In this document: positions 35,198 to 45,400 of the stretch, one piece after another
Layout of the letters: each line of letters opens with the position of its first letter
How positions within the stretch are numbered: position 1 is the stretch's first letter
NCBI RefSeq assembly: GCF_025602895.1
Contig: NW_026516214.1
Coordinates: 124,001 to 188,000, forward strand
Reading direction: 5' to 3'
DNA from: Polychytrium aggregatum
Taxonomy: Eukaryota; Chytridiomycota; Chytridiomycetes; Polychytriales
Length of the DNA stretch: 64,000 nt
Made by a program: the position numbers and the translations under genes
Notes under the pieces: generated by a model
The model's input: the letters and a program-made list of their open reading frames with translations, nothing else
Told to the model about the DNA's origin: nothing
The model's database searches: none

Positions 35198-36346
35198 GTC
35201 GATGAACGGTGGCTTGCTCTACAGGGACAGGGTTGTGTTGGGACCGACTGCGTGCGATCGTCAGACAGAGGCCAGGGACTTGCTTGGAGGTCAAGGTGGG
35301 GAATTTGGCTGGTGGAGGCTTCAGCAACAGGGGGGGAGGGCAGACAGGGCACCGGCCCTGGTCGTTGCGCCGGTCCTCCAATCATGTCCACATGTGCTCT
35401 GATCGGATCCGACGCCCGCGATAGCACGAGCTGACCCGCGAGCCAGCCAAGACAGGGCAGCACAGCCAGACAACGACGGGTGAGCCCGCATGTTCCCATC
35501 CGCATTGCAATGGGTCTGTAATACGCCAGGTTGGCTGCAGCCGTCGCCGCGACCAAGGCCGATATGGGATGGCCATCGCAACCCGGTCTCATGGAAGAAT
35601 ACGACGGCAGAGCTCGACAGCCAAACAGGCCGATCCAGAGCTCGACCGACAGCGACCCTGCATCCGAGCTCGGCCGAGTCAGACTCATTGCAAGTGCCAG
35701 GCGGGGCGAGACAAGGGTGGGCTTGTGTTCCAGAGCGATGTATAGAGCCGCCACCCCCCGCATCAGAAACGTGCGTGCTCTGGGCGAGCAAGGGCGGTCC
35801 ATGTTCGCCGTGCATCTGCGTGCGTTCGCATGCGGGCCTGCAGGGCGAGCGGCGAGTGGACGACGGAAAGCACGCGCCGAAGAGCCTGCGAACCAGTTTA
35901 GAGTTTGGCTAAGGTTTGGCCTTGACGGAGCCGCCGCCACGGCCTTGTGTGTCGCACAGAGCGGAGGGGCTGGCGACACAGAGCAGGGGGCGGGTACACA
36001 GATATACAGCTGTGTACGGCCACAGGCACAAGCCCGCGGCGGCACGGCTTCGCAGACATGCCGGCCGCTTGCTGATTGCTTGCCGCTTGCTGATTCGCCG
36101 CTTGCTGTCCGGGCCAGCCCCCACAAGCGCTGCTGTGGGTCCGGTCTTGTCAGCCCTGTCCTTGGGCGGCCGCGTGCTAAACCGCCTCTCTTTTTTTTCT
36201 GCGACAGGCCAGGGCTCGTCCATGCCCGTGCTGGCATCATCGCGACATATAAATACCATCGGCCTCCCCGTCCATCGGGATCCATCATCAGTTCGATCAC
36301 GAGCATCTCCTCCCTGCCTTCTCAGTCAAGTCATCCAGGAGAAACC
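35198..36346. other. Divergent promoter region, DRC12 / phosphate symporter
   Basis: 1.15 kb between divergent starts. A clear TATA box lies 101 bp before the symporter ATG. Long open frames run through on both strands but show no domain. I see no convincing CACGTG (Pho4-type) site by eye. Confidence 0.5.
36246..36253 (+). promoter_or_regulatory. TATA box of phosphate symporter gene
   Basis: TATAAATA, 101 bp before the ATG at 36347. The paralog at 62130 has TATATA at nearly the same distance (107 bp). Confidence 0.6.
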
Positions 36347-37891
36347 ATGAGCAAGGAAAGAGCTACCCAGGTCCGCGCCAAGGCCTTTGCCCATCTCGAC
36401 GAAGCCAAGCTCGGCTGGTTCCACTTGCGCGCTGTGCTCGTCTCCGGTGTCGGTTTCTACACCGACTCGTACGACAACTTTGTCATCAACCTGGCCCTGC
36501 CCATGCTCTACCATGTGTACTTCCCCAAGTCGCCTGATATGCAGACTCCCTCCAACTTTGTGAAGGACTACCCTCACTACGACGCTTGGATGAAGGCCTG
36601 CACCTCCTACGGTAACCTCATCGGCCAGTTTGGCTTCGGTTACCTCGGCGACAAGCTCGGCCGCAAGAACATGTACGGTGTCGAGCTCATGATCATGATT
36701 GTCTGCACCATCGGCTCGGCCTTCTCGGCCAGCGCTATCCGCGGCGCCAACATCCTCCAGACCCTGGCCGTCTGGCGCTTCTTCCTCGGCATCGGTATTG
36801 GCGGTGACTATCCTCTCTCGGCCATCATCACCTCCGAGTTTGCCAACGTCAAGTGGCGCGGCACCATGATCGCCGCCGTCTTTGCCATGCAGGGAATCGG
36901 AATCCTCACCGGCGGCCTCGTCACCCTCGCCACCCTCGCCGCCCTCCAGAACAGCATCCGCTCCGACCCGGCCTATCTCGACCTCGTCTGGCGCATCATC
37001 CTGGCCTTTGGTGTGATCCCTGCGATGGGTGCCGTGTACTTCCGTCTGACCATCCCCGAGACCCCCCGCTACACCGTCGATGTCATTGGCTCTGTCGACC
37101 AGGCCGAGCGCGATGTCGAGAAGGTCATGGCCCTCAACGCCACCCGCGATGTGTCGTCCAACTGGGTCGGCGAGGAGGTCGCCAACGGCACCCGTGCCAA
37201 CGTCAAGAAGGGAGGATTCTGGGCGCACTTTGGCCAGTGGAAGAACGGCAAGATCCTGTTTGGCTGTGCCTTCACCTGGTTTGCGCTCGATGTCGCCTGG
37301 TATGGTCTCTCGCTCAACGCCAGCACGATCCTGACGCTGATCAACTGGAACGGCTCCAACTCGCTCCCTCCGTACGACAACTACTGGCAAAAGACCGTCG
37401 GCCAGGTCATCATTGCATGCATGGGCACTGTTCCTGGATACTGGGTCTGTGTCGCCCTGATCGACCGCATGGGCCGCAAGCCCATCCAGTACCTCGGCTT
37501 TGCTGTCATCACCGTCTGCCTCCTGATCCTCGCCATTGCCTGGGACACCATCAAGAACAACACTGTCGCCTTCTGCGTTGTCTTCACGATCGCCCAGTTC
37601 TTCTTCCAGTTCGGCCCCAACACCACCACCTTTGTTGTTCCTGGTGAGGTCTTCCCGACCCGCTTCCGCTCCACCGCCCACGGCATGTCTGCTGGCTTTG
37701 GTAAGCTCGGTGCCATCATCGGTGTCGAGGCTGTCGGTCCCTTCTTCAGCCAGAACCCCAAGATTGTCCTCTACGTCTTCACCGTTGTCATGGCCCTCGG
37801 CGGTGTTGCCACCTACTTCATCCCCGAGACCATGGGCAAGACCCTCGAGGAGCTCTCTGGCGAAGACGATGCCTTCGAGAGCGACGCCTAA
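36347..37891 (+). CDS. PHO84: High-affinity inorganic phosphate:H+ symporter, Pho84 type
   Basis: Plasma-membrane MFS transporter importing phosphate with protons. Intronless, 514 residues, about 12 membrane spans, usual size for the family. Motifs in order: GFYTDSYDNFVINLALPMLY in span 1, GQFGFGYLGDKLGRKNMYG (MFS loop 2-3), RFFLGIGIGGDYPLSAIITS (phosphate-symporter signature), the large central loop with TIPETPRYTVDV, FGCAFTWFALDVAWYGL in span 7, RMGRKPIQYLGF, FFFQFGPNTTTFVVPGEVFP and the end PETMGKTLEELSGED. The ATG context (AAACCATGAG) is good. Codon use is strongly C/G-ending, as in highly expressed genes. The middle 778 bp (36692-37469) is nearly identical to the paralog at 62684-63461 (see findings). 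Confidence 0.95.
   Translation: MSKERATQVRAKAFAHLDEAKLGWFHLRAVLVSGVGFYTDSYDNFVINLALPMLYHVYFPKSPDMQTPSNFVKDYPHYDAWMKACTSYGNLIGQFGFGYLGDKLGRKNMYGVELMIMIVCTIGSAFSASAIRGANILQTLAVWRFFLGIGIGGDYPLSAIITSEFANVKWRGTMIAAVFAMQGIGILTGGLVTLATLAALQNSIRSDPAYLDLVWRIILAFGVIPAMGAVYFRLTIPETPRYTVDVIGSVDQAERDVEKVMALNATRDVSSNWVGEEVANGTRANVKKGGFWAHFGQWKNGKILFGCAFTWFALDVAWYGLSLNASTILTLINWNGSNSLPPYDNYWQKTVGQVIIACMGTVPGYWVCVALIDRMGRKPIQYLGFAVITVCLLILAIAWDTIKNNTVAFCVVFTIAQFFFQFGPNTTTFVVPGEVFPTRFRSTAHGMSAGFGKLGAIIGVEAVGPFFSQNPKIVLYVFTVVMALGGVATYFIPETMGKTLEELSGEDDAFESDA
36692..37469 (+). repeat. Near-identical block shared with 62684-63461
   Basis: Reading both copies base by base I find one difference in 778 positions: C at 36808 against T at 62800, both Asp codons. 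Identity stops abruptly at both ends, with clear divergence outside. Same orientation, offset 25,992. Confidence 0.95.
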
Positions 37892-38646
37892 ACGTTTGGT
37901 CTTGTGTTGGTTGTCCAGTCTTGCCGAGCCCCCCTTTCTCCTTGCAGCTTGGACTGTCCCACAGCTGCCTGCCCCCTCTGTCTCAGCGCCTTCATGGATA
38001 ACTCTCTCCTCCTGTACACCACCGTGCTCTTCCACCCACCCATTCCTTTGTCAATCTCCTTTTCCTCCACACTTGTCCCTATAGACCTTGAGCCCCTGTC
38101 CAATTCTTTTCCCTCATCAACCGGCCAAAGAAAAAACTTCGCCTCTGGGGCCGGCCTGGCCATCGCTCGTCGTCTGTCCTGGCTGATCTCTTAGGTTGTT
38201 GTTTGCCGCTCATTTGTTTTAAAATTCAATCCAAATACATCATTTTTGAGTTGTATACTTGGCCCGGACTACAAGTGTGGATGCAGCGGGAGTACTCCTC
38301 GGCGATCTGGTATAGCTCTCATGTCCGTGCCCATCCGGCGCAGTCCCAGTAGTCCCAACCTCCTGGGACCATCATGTTGCTCTCCATCGGTCATTGTTCC
38401 ATGTCGGTCCAGCGAGGGACACAGCCATGGTGTGCAGATCGATTTGCAAGAACAGAACTCCGCCCGCTTGCATTCAATTCAAATCTACGCTTCCCATGAT
38501 GCTTGCGCAACTGATGGCTCGTGACTCCGCAGCCTCTCTCTCTTGATAGTCCGTTGAACCGCGTGGAACCAGTCGTGAGAATCAATTGTGTCCGATCTTT
38601 ATTCTGTCGTCGACACACTGCGGCGCGAGTGTCTCTGCGGCAGCGA
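37892..38646. other. Intergenic, symporter to acidic-protein gene (convergent)
   Basis: The 3' regions of two convergent genes. A T-rich stretch with TTTTAAAATTCAATCC (about 38216-38232) may include polyadenylation signals. No gene supported. Confidence 0.5.
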
Positions 38647-39731
38647 TCAGTCGCTGTCATCCGGATCAGGGCCGAATTGGGTAAAGTCGATCTTCTTGCC
38701 TCGGGTGCGGCGGCCCGTCGTGATGATGTCGCTCTGATTCAGGAAGTCCAGATCGTCGTCTGCACAGATCGAGAGCACAGCAGCGAGTGAGTCGGAGGCC
38801 CCACGAATAGCCGGGGGCTTATGTCCTGGAAATGGGACGGGCATCCAGCGACACCGATCTTGTGGAGCTCCACCACAGTGGAGTCGCTGCTGGGCACAGG
38901 ACGACTTACCGAGATCCTCGTCGCCTTCTTCGTCCGATTCGTCCGAGTCGCTTCCCTTCTTGGACTTTTTGGACTTCTTGGACGCCTTCTTCTCCGGCTT
39001 CTTGTCTTTCTTGGAGCTTGAGGATCTCTTTCGCTTCTTGCGTTGCTCCTCTTCGTCTTCCTCTTCGTCTTCCTCTTCGTCCGAAAAGCGGTCCTCTGGT
39101 GTTCGCGCGGCGAGCCAAGCATGGCGATCAGCCCGGGCAGTGCAGCCAGTTATGTCGTATAGCTCCAGCACTGCTGCGGCGGCACTCTACTCCACCTCAC
39201 CCCCAGCAACTATTCTGCAGCCGCTTTTAAGTGCCCCGGAGTCGCTCCCACAGAAACAAATGGCTGGCAACATACCCTCCTCCTCCTCCTCTTCCTCGTC
39301 ACTGTTCACAATGAACCCATCGCCGTCGTCGTAGCTGTCCAGGTTCTGGGTGCGAGACGCTTGTCGCTCTCGGCGCTCAAGCTCCTCCTCGCGCTTCAAG
39401 GCAGCCCGGTTTGAGGCTGTGGAGTTTGTGGAAGAAGGGCTGGACACGGCTTTCGAGCTGGCCGAGGCAGACTTGGATCTGGCATGGGGAAGCGCGAGTC
39501 AGTGACCGTCGGAAACGAATCACCCGGCGATCTGTGGGCTGTGATCTCTGCTGGCCACGGCTGCCCTGTCCCCAACCGGCCCAATCGAACCTTGCCCTCG
39601 GCTCCACCACAGATCACCCGCGGGCGGAGAGCACCGGCTGCCAGCACCTACGTCTTCTTTTCTTGGGCTGCGTTTTCGGCAGCCCGCTTGGCAGCCAGGG
39701 CCGCGAGCTTCTTCCTCTTGTCGTCGGCCAT
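38647..39731 (-). CDS. Small acidic/basic low-complexity protein, probably nuclear
   Basis: I do not recognise a family. Four exons join in phase: from 39731 MADDKRKKLAALAAKRAAEN; then SKSASASSKAVSSPSSTNST with LKREEELERRERQASRTQNL and DSYDDGDGFIVNSDEEEEEE (about 39480-39275); then EDRFSDEEEDEEEDEEEQRK with SSSSKKDKKPEKKASKKSKK and SDSDESDEEGDEDLG (about 39100-38910); then DDDLDFLNQSDIITTGRRTR and GKKIDFTQFGPDPDDSD to the stop at 38647. Alternating acidic clusters and lysine tracts with YDDGDGFIVNSD suggest a chromatin, transcription or nucleolar adaptor (similar acidic patches occur in Spt6-like and histone-chaperone proteins), but this is inference from composition. Head to head with PSTK over 244 bp, so the two probably share a promoter region. 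Confidence 0.65.
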
Positions 39732-39975
39732 CGTGCAGAGGGGGGGGAGGGCGGATCGGCAGGGCGGACGGAGCTGGAGTTGTCTGCAACGAGCAAGCAG
39801 GCCGAAAATCTGCTCGCGCTCACCGCGGCTCGATCCAGCCCCCCCTGGCTCGATCCGGCGTGCCGTCGCGCCATCGGCTGCCTTGTTGTCATCAGAGCAC
39901 ACATCGATCCTGCTGTTCGCAATCCGGTCCTGCATCGGTGCCCTGGTCTGCACATCCGCCCATCGGGCCGGCCGC

Positions 39976-41506
39976 ATGTCGCTCGCGATTGTCGTTCTCC
40001 TGGGTGCGTCTGTCCCTCAAACTGCTCTGGTGCTCACAGCCCATCGTCTGACCAGCTGTGGCCCGTCCCGCAGGTCTCCCTGGAGCGGGCAAGTCGACTC
40101 TCTGCGACACCCTGGTTCGCTCGCAGACACACTCCCATGTCGTCGTCCTCGCTTTCGACAGGCTGTTCCAAGAATGGATTGCGCCAGACCCAGACTCAGA
40201 CCCAGACCTGCTCGGGCCTGCTGATGCGGAAGCCTCGCCGCTTGCTGGTGCCCTGGCATTCCCGCGGATCGACTTCAAAGATGCCCGCATGAGTCTGGTG
40301 GCCCTATTAGACGAGCACATCATCCCGGCTCTCCTCGGCCAACGACCCCTGGCGACAACCCCAGCAGTCGCACCGCTGATGGATCGCTGGCTCAGCTCAC
40401 AGTCTCCAGTCTGCTCCTGCTTGGCAGCCAATGAGTCTCGTCAGAGCAACCATGCCAACCGCATCGACATCACGGACCAAACTGATTCTGCCAGCCAGCC
40501 AGATCATCTCATCGTTATCGACGATAACAACTATTATCTGTCGATGCGCAGAGCTTACTACGAGGTCGCATTCAAATGTACGGCCATTACCTCACACAAC
40601 CTCCTCGGCCGTCCTCAAATGCACCTGTGTCGCTGTGGTCGGCTTATCGTCTCATCTCTAAACCGACATCAATCCATCTTTCCCATGCGCCAGACCGCCT
40701 TAGCTATGTCCAACTCTTCCTGCCATGTCCACTCGACGTAGCCCTCGATCGCAATCTCTCTCGGCCCTGTGGTCAGCGTGTGTCTGATCGTATCATCCAA
40801 AGGATGTGGGACCGATTTGAGCTGCCCCAAGGTTGCCCCGACAGCCGCCCTCGAGAGAAGCAAAGGCACACCAACGAGCCATGGGACGCCGAGCTGACAA
40901 TCGTAGTTGGAGACGAAGAGTAAGCATCTGCCGATATTGCTCTATGTGCGGCTCGTGAGCTTGGATCGATCGGTTGCGCCGTGCCAGTGCCGCCTGAGTA
41001 CTGACCAAAGCGAAACAGAAACTGGATTCCCCGTAACAGGGAGGCATGGCTGCAGATCTTCGAGGCATCGAAGCAACACCATGATTGGAGAAGCAGGGAG
41101 CTCGCTTCCCGTTCCAGGCTTGCTGCTCAGAAGGTGAAGCCTCTCAACATCTGAGCTCGAGTGTCTGTCGATTTCTGGGCTCGAGTGTCGGTCGGTTTCT
41201 GTCCGCCAGTTGACATTGCTTTGCCACTCCAAGGAAAAGGACAGGGCCACAACAGCCAGCAACAGGGTGCACCAGCTTCATTGCTCGTTGAACCGCATCA
41301 TCGGCGAAGCCATCTCATCAATCCTTGCGCGAACGCCGAGCGAGGGTCGTCGAATGAAAGAAGTGTCGCGACTGTGCTCGCAGCTGAAGAAGCGCTTCCT
41401 TGCCGAGCTGAGCCCTCAAGAGTTGCAGTCGGCTCACGGGCTGCATGAGATTGAAGAACATTTCAGGGCCCAATTGGAGGAAGGCCTACAGCAGAGCGAT
41501 TCATGA
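39976..41506 (+). CDS. PSTK: L-seryl-tRNA(Sec) kinase
   Basis: Phosphorylates Ser-tRNA(Sec), the step before SepSecS makes selenocysteinyl-tRNA. Exon 1 39976-40003 (MSLAIVVLLG) splices in phase to 40074, creating the P-loop GLPGAGKSTLCDTL. Exon 2 runs to 40577 and contains VVVLAFDRLFQEW and LIVIDDNNYYLSMRRAYYEV (PSTK LDDNFYYQSMR motif). Splicing to 40694 gives FKYRLSYVQLFLPCPLDVAL, then RNLSRPCGQRVSDRIIQRMW and NEPWDAELTIVV, equivalent to the PSTK ALPPETIHLM and WEHNSLTI segments. The last exon (from about 41225) has LNRIIGEAISSILAR and LCSQLKKRFLAELSPQEL to the stop at 41506, matching the C-terminal helical tail. The exon between 40920 and 41225 is unresolved. Kti12 is the alternative family, but the DDNNYYLSMR motif and C-terminal tail favour PSTK. 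Confidence 0.85.
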
Positions 41507-41579
41507 ACTGGGCATTGGATGTCTCTGGCTATGGTGGAGCTGAAATTTAGTTGGAGAATCCGAGTCTCCGTGGGATGGG

Positions 41580-42024
41580 TGTGTATTCGAGACCCAGAGA
41601 AAGCGGCACACCTAGCTTATAGTCGGTCCAGAAAAACGGAACAGTCACTTCCTGGCTTCAGCGGCCTGCAGCCTGCCGAACTTCCGTAGGCCCCAGTGAG
41701 CAAGCCGTGAGATTGTTTCCCGTCCTGGTTGGCAATCGAGTGGTTTTGGTTGGTTTGGGAAGCATGGTCTTGAATACACCCGGTCGATCTCCTGTGGCGA
41801 TGATCGACTGGCATGCCGAGATCATGTTCCTGGCTGCATTGATGTCTCGATCCCACAGCGCATGGCAGCTTGCACAGCTCCGGACAAAGTGTGGTTTCTC
41901 GATATCAAGATGGTGCTGTGCTTGGCCATGAATGCGATGAGCGAGTGGGTGTATTCAGGTTCCAGATAAAAACACTCTCTTGGTTAAAAACGGGGGTGTC
42001 CCATTTCATTTTGGAAACGCTGTG
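41580..42024 (-). mobile_element. Internally deleted Fanzor transposon, copy C (about 445 bp)
   Basis: Read on the minus strand. The left end at 42024 is CAGCGTTTCCAAAATGAAAT then GGGACACCCCC, nearly identical over 30 bases to copy D (CAGCATATCCAAAATGAAAT). The following 100 bases also match copy D, including the ATG at 41929 (ATGGCCAAGCACAGCACC). About 15-25 codons later the sequence switches to the C-terminal region of a Fanzor/TnpB-like nuclease. The right end near 41580 (TGTGTATTCGAGACCCAGAG then AAAGCGGCACAC, read on the plus strand) is a worn copy of the family right end. It therefore looks like one transposon with most of its gene removed, keeping the start of the ORF, its end and both termini. 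Confidence 0.65.
41670..41956 (-). pseudogene. Fanzor (OMEGA, TnpB-like RNA-guided nuclease) C-terminal remnant
   Basis: The minus-strand frame entering at about 41955 and stopping at TGA near 41670 reads LDIEKPHFVRSCASCHALWD, then RDINAARNMISACQSIIATG, then DRPGVFKTMLPKPTKTTRLP. CxxC followed by LWDRDINAARNM is the second half of the zinc ribbon plus the RuvC-III motif (RDxNAAxN) shared by TnpB and Fanzor; W before RD is usual in eukaryotic Fanzors. The D of RD is the last catalytic aspartate. The first CxxC and all upstream RuvC parts are absent, and a TGA precedes the segment, so it cannot be active. The frame differs from that of the ATG at 41929, as expected at a deletion joint. Confidence 0.8.
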
Positions 42025-42444
42025 AAATGGGTGGCCAGTTTCGGTTTGGACGTGCTGTATGATTGGGAGGCCTGCGGCAGTCGCATTGTCGAACTCACGT
42101 AGCAACGAATCAGAGACGTCGTCAGCAGCTGCGTTCTAATCTCTAGTTCCAGCGGCAATCTGCTCACGAATTGCATCGGGGGGGGGGTCTGTGAGTCAGT
42201 CGGGGCTCTGTTCAGCCAGCAACAAACAAGTCCGTGTGTCGTGGGAAGTGCCTCTGTCGACAACCATTTCCAGTCCCTTCGCTCTGCCCCACCGAGTCCA
42301 TCCTCTTCCTCCGCGCAGTATTGGCAAACCTCTGCGGTCGCTGTTAACCGATCAGGCTGGCAAGGATATCAGTCACACTTTGTTCACTTTGGACTCCGAG
42401 TGCTTGGCTCTCTCGGCCACTGTTGCCATCCGTTCGTTCTCGTC

Positions 42445-45400
42445 ATGTCCACCAACCTTCGGAACAGCGTCACAAATGCCGACTCAACCATATTCTCGAC
42501 ATATTCTGAGCGGTCGATGGCACAGCTCCCTCGCCCAGCGAGTACTGGGAATATGTTCCAGGGAATCAGGCCGTCACCCACCGACCCCATGGTCGGCCCT
42601 ACGGATGACCCCAACGAAAGTCCCAGCGACTTTCCCGAGACCTCGATTCGCTTTGACTCGATCGGCCCCGATATCGACTCGCTGCTTTCCGGAGCCAGTG
42701 CAGCCGATTCAGACACATCTCAGTCCCCAGACTCAACATCGCCGGCACATTCGCACTCACAGCCCAAGGATAGTCGTGGGTTTGGGCGGCCGTCGCTGGT
42801 GGCAAGCCCATCCTCCCAGCCCCAGAACCGGGCGTCGGTTGGATCAAATCCCAAGGCCAGACGTCTATTTGGATTCAACCTAAAATCCAAAGTCGGTTCC
42901 CTCGATGCCCTGTCCATTAAAATCAGTCGGTCGCCTTCCACCAACGCCGTGGCCTCAAAGACAAGCGAGTCGGTGGTCCAGCCAGAGATGCCTCGTCGTC
43001 GTCCGCTCAGTGTTCGATCTCTGAGCGCTAGCAACGCTCATTCGATTCAAAGCTCGCCGACAATGTCCTGCTCGACAGGCATCGATTCTCCTACACTCGA
43101 CAATGGCTCCTCCAGCGCCAACGAGGCACACACACACTCGAGTCAATCGGACATGCTATCTCTCGTGTCGGAGGCATCATTCTCATTTGGGAGCATCGCG
43201 AGCGTAGCGCAGGCGGCAGGTCCTCCAGACGGCGTAAAGGAGGCCAAGCGCAAGATGATTATTCAAGAGATCTTTGAGACCGAGAAAAACTACGTGCGGG
43301 ACCTCGATCTTCTGATAGAGGTGCGAGACGATCGTCTGGCAGTGCAGCGACCCCCGAGCTTTGCCGAGCCGTCTCTAACACCACCACCACCACCACCATC
43401 CACCTTGCCTACGTTTCTTCTGTGTACAGTGCCTCCGGCGACTCGGCTCGATGCTGCCGCCGCCGCTCGAAGAAAGCTTCCATGGCATCACAAGCATATT
43501 TAACTTCCACAAACGCTTTGTGTGCTTGATGGAATATTCGATGAGCGCAGAGGAGACACTCTCGAGGATATTTGGCGACACGGTGGGTCCAGTCTGGTCC
43601 GATCCGATCGGGTGTCCGAATGCCAATGTTGCTGGTTCGAGGAAAGTCAGACCAAACACCAGGTTGCGGATTCGCTTGATCAGTCCGGTAGCTGCCGCTG
43701 ATGATGAAAACCTGCCAATGGGCTTGATACCACTCCCCTCAACACAGAAAGACAAGTTCGAGGCCTACACCGAGTATTGCACCAACCACGAGCGGCTGTC
43801 CAAGCAGTGGAACGAGTTCGAAGCCAAGGTCGAAGTAAACGGCATCATCCAAGAGTTCAAGGTCGAAAAGGGCACCCGACTCAACCTCGCCGACTTTATG
43901 ATAAAGGTGAGGTAGAGCGAAACCGAGTTCCCACTCGATGCGCGAGACCACGAGACTCGTATCTATATGAATCAGATTGCACCATCAAGGATGCGGCTGG
44001 GCTGCCTGAGTAAACCATCCCATACTGACTCTACGAAAGCCGATTCAGCGGATATGTCGCTATCCTTTGTTGATCCAGGTGAGTCCGACCCCGGGCGACC
44101 GTCCGAAGCGGCCAAGTTCATCGATCAGACCCACCGGTAGCAGGGTGGTATCCCTGTGCACCTGCAAATATGCCCGCATTAGCATCGCCTGGCGACTAAA
44201 CTTGTGCTTTGTATCCATGCTCAGGAGCTGATCAAAAACACAAGCACTTCGCACCCAGCCCGAGACGGCTGGCTCGATGCCCTCTCAGCCATGCAGGCCG
44301 TTGCCTCAAACATTGACGAGGCAAAAGTGAGTGCCCGTTTCGTTGTTGAAAGAGAAGTGGGGCTTGACCTTGTACACTCTACTGATGATCACATACCTGA
44401 TCTCTCTGCCCTATCTACACCGTCGCCACAACTGTGTCGACCTTGCCAACGAAAGAAAAGCATGGAGCTCAAGGAGCGGACCGTGCGGCTCATCACTCGA
44501 CTCGACAACTTGACACCGGAGCTCAACCACGGAATCGGAAACATCATCATAGGCGGGCCGCTGTACGTCTACAACTTTGACGCACGGTCGCCACGGACGG
44601 CATACCGGGTGAGAAAATGATTGAATCGAGCGGCTGTTCATGTCTTTCCGTCCTCTGCGCTGTTGGTGACCGGACCTGGGCAAGTCTCACACACACCCAC
44701 CACTGGTGAAAGCGTGTGCGATATAGCCCGACGGTGCAAACTAGATTCCTTACATCCCCAGGTTTCTGGTCCATACAGGGGGTCTTTCTGTTCAAGAAGT
44801 ACATTGTCATCATCAAGCCGAAGAAGGCCACGCAATACAACCTCAAGCTGTTGTTGCATTTGCCAGAGTACTATCTACGAACGCTGACAAAAACCGACTG
44901 TGAGTCGCTCTCAACCCTTTATAACGAGCGCGGCGAGGGGCCAGATCTGAGCGGTTGATACGGTTGGTCGGCAGGATATCGGCTGTGTTTGTCCGCATGG
45001 CCCCTAAAGCCACTTTCTACCGCTGATCTTGGGCCTGATCGGTCGATTGCCTTGTGATCTCGCTGCTTACTTGGCCCGAATGACTAACACCAAGTGCCGT
45101 TTCAATATCCTTTATCACACATCTGTTGTTCGATCGACTAAACTGCCGCTTGTGTACGCTTGGATCTGGTCAAATGCATCGGGCGACATCCCGCTCGGTA
45201 TGCCGATGTAGCCTCACTGGCAAACGGATGGAGACTCCGAAATATCCACAACGGCACCTTCTACGACTTTGGCGCACACTCGGAGCGTGAGCAATGCAGC
45301 TGGATCTCCGCACTAGAGTCCCTCGTCGCGGAAGACTTGGGCGACATCTCTCCAACAGCATCTGCGCTCGGCAAGTCCACCGTCTTTGCGAGTCGGGCAT

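Larger units (their letters stand above)
41507..42444. other. Intergenic, PSTK to RhoGEF, with Fanzor-bearing element
   Basis: Holds the mobile element 41580-42024. The rest (42025-42444) is the 5' region of the RhoGEF gene. It is open upstream of the chosen ATG, but the only initiators there are non-ATG. Confidence 0.55.

Noticed and set aside
35531-36346. N-terminal extension of PHO84 by about 270 codons
   Set aside because: The frame is open upstream, but a TATA box at 36246 and the conserved family start at MSKERATQV place initiation at 36347.
36326-38035. 569-codon open frame antisense to PHO84, and a like frame at 62579-63481
   Set aside because: Shadow of strong C/G-ending codon use in the symporter genes. 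The second exists because the DNA block is duplicated.
42191-42444. Upstream extension of the RhoGEF reading frame
   Set aside because: The frame is open, but initiators there are only GTG or similar; the first ATG is 42445.
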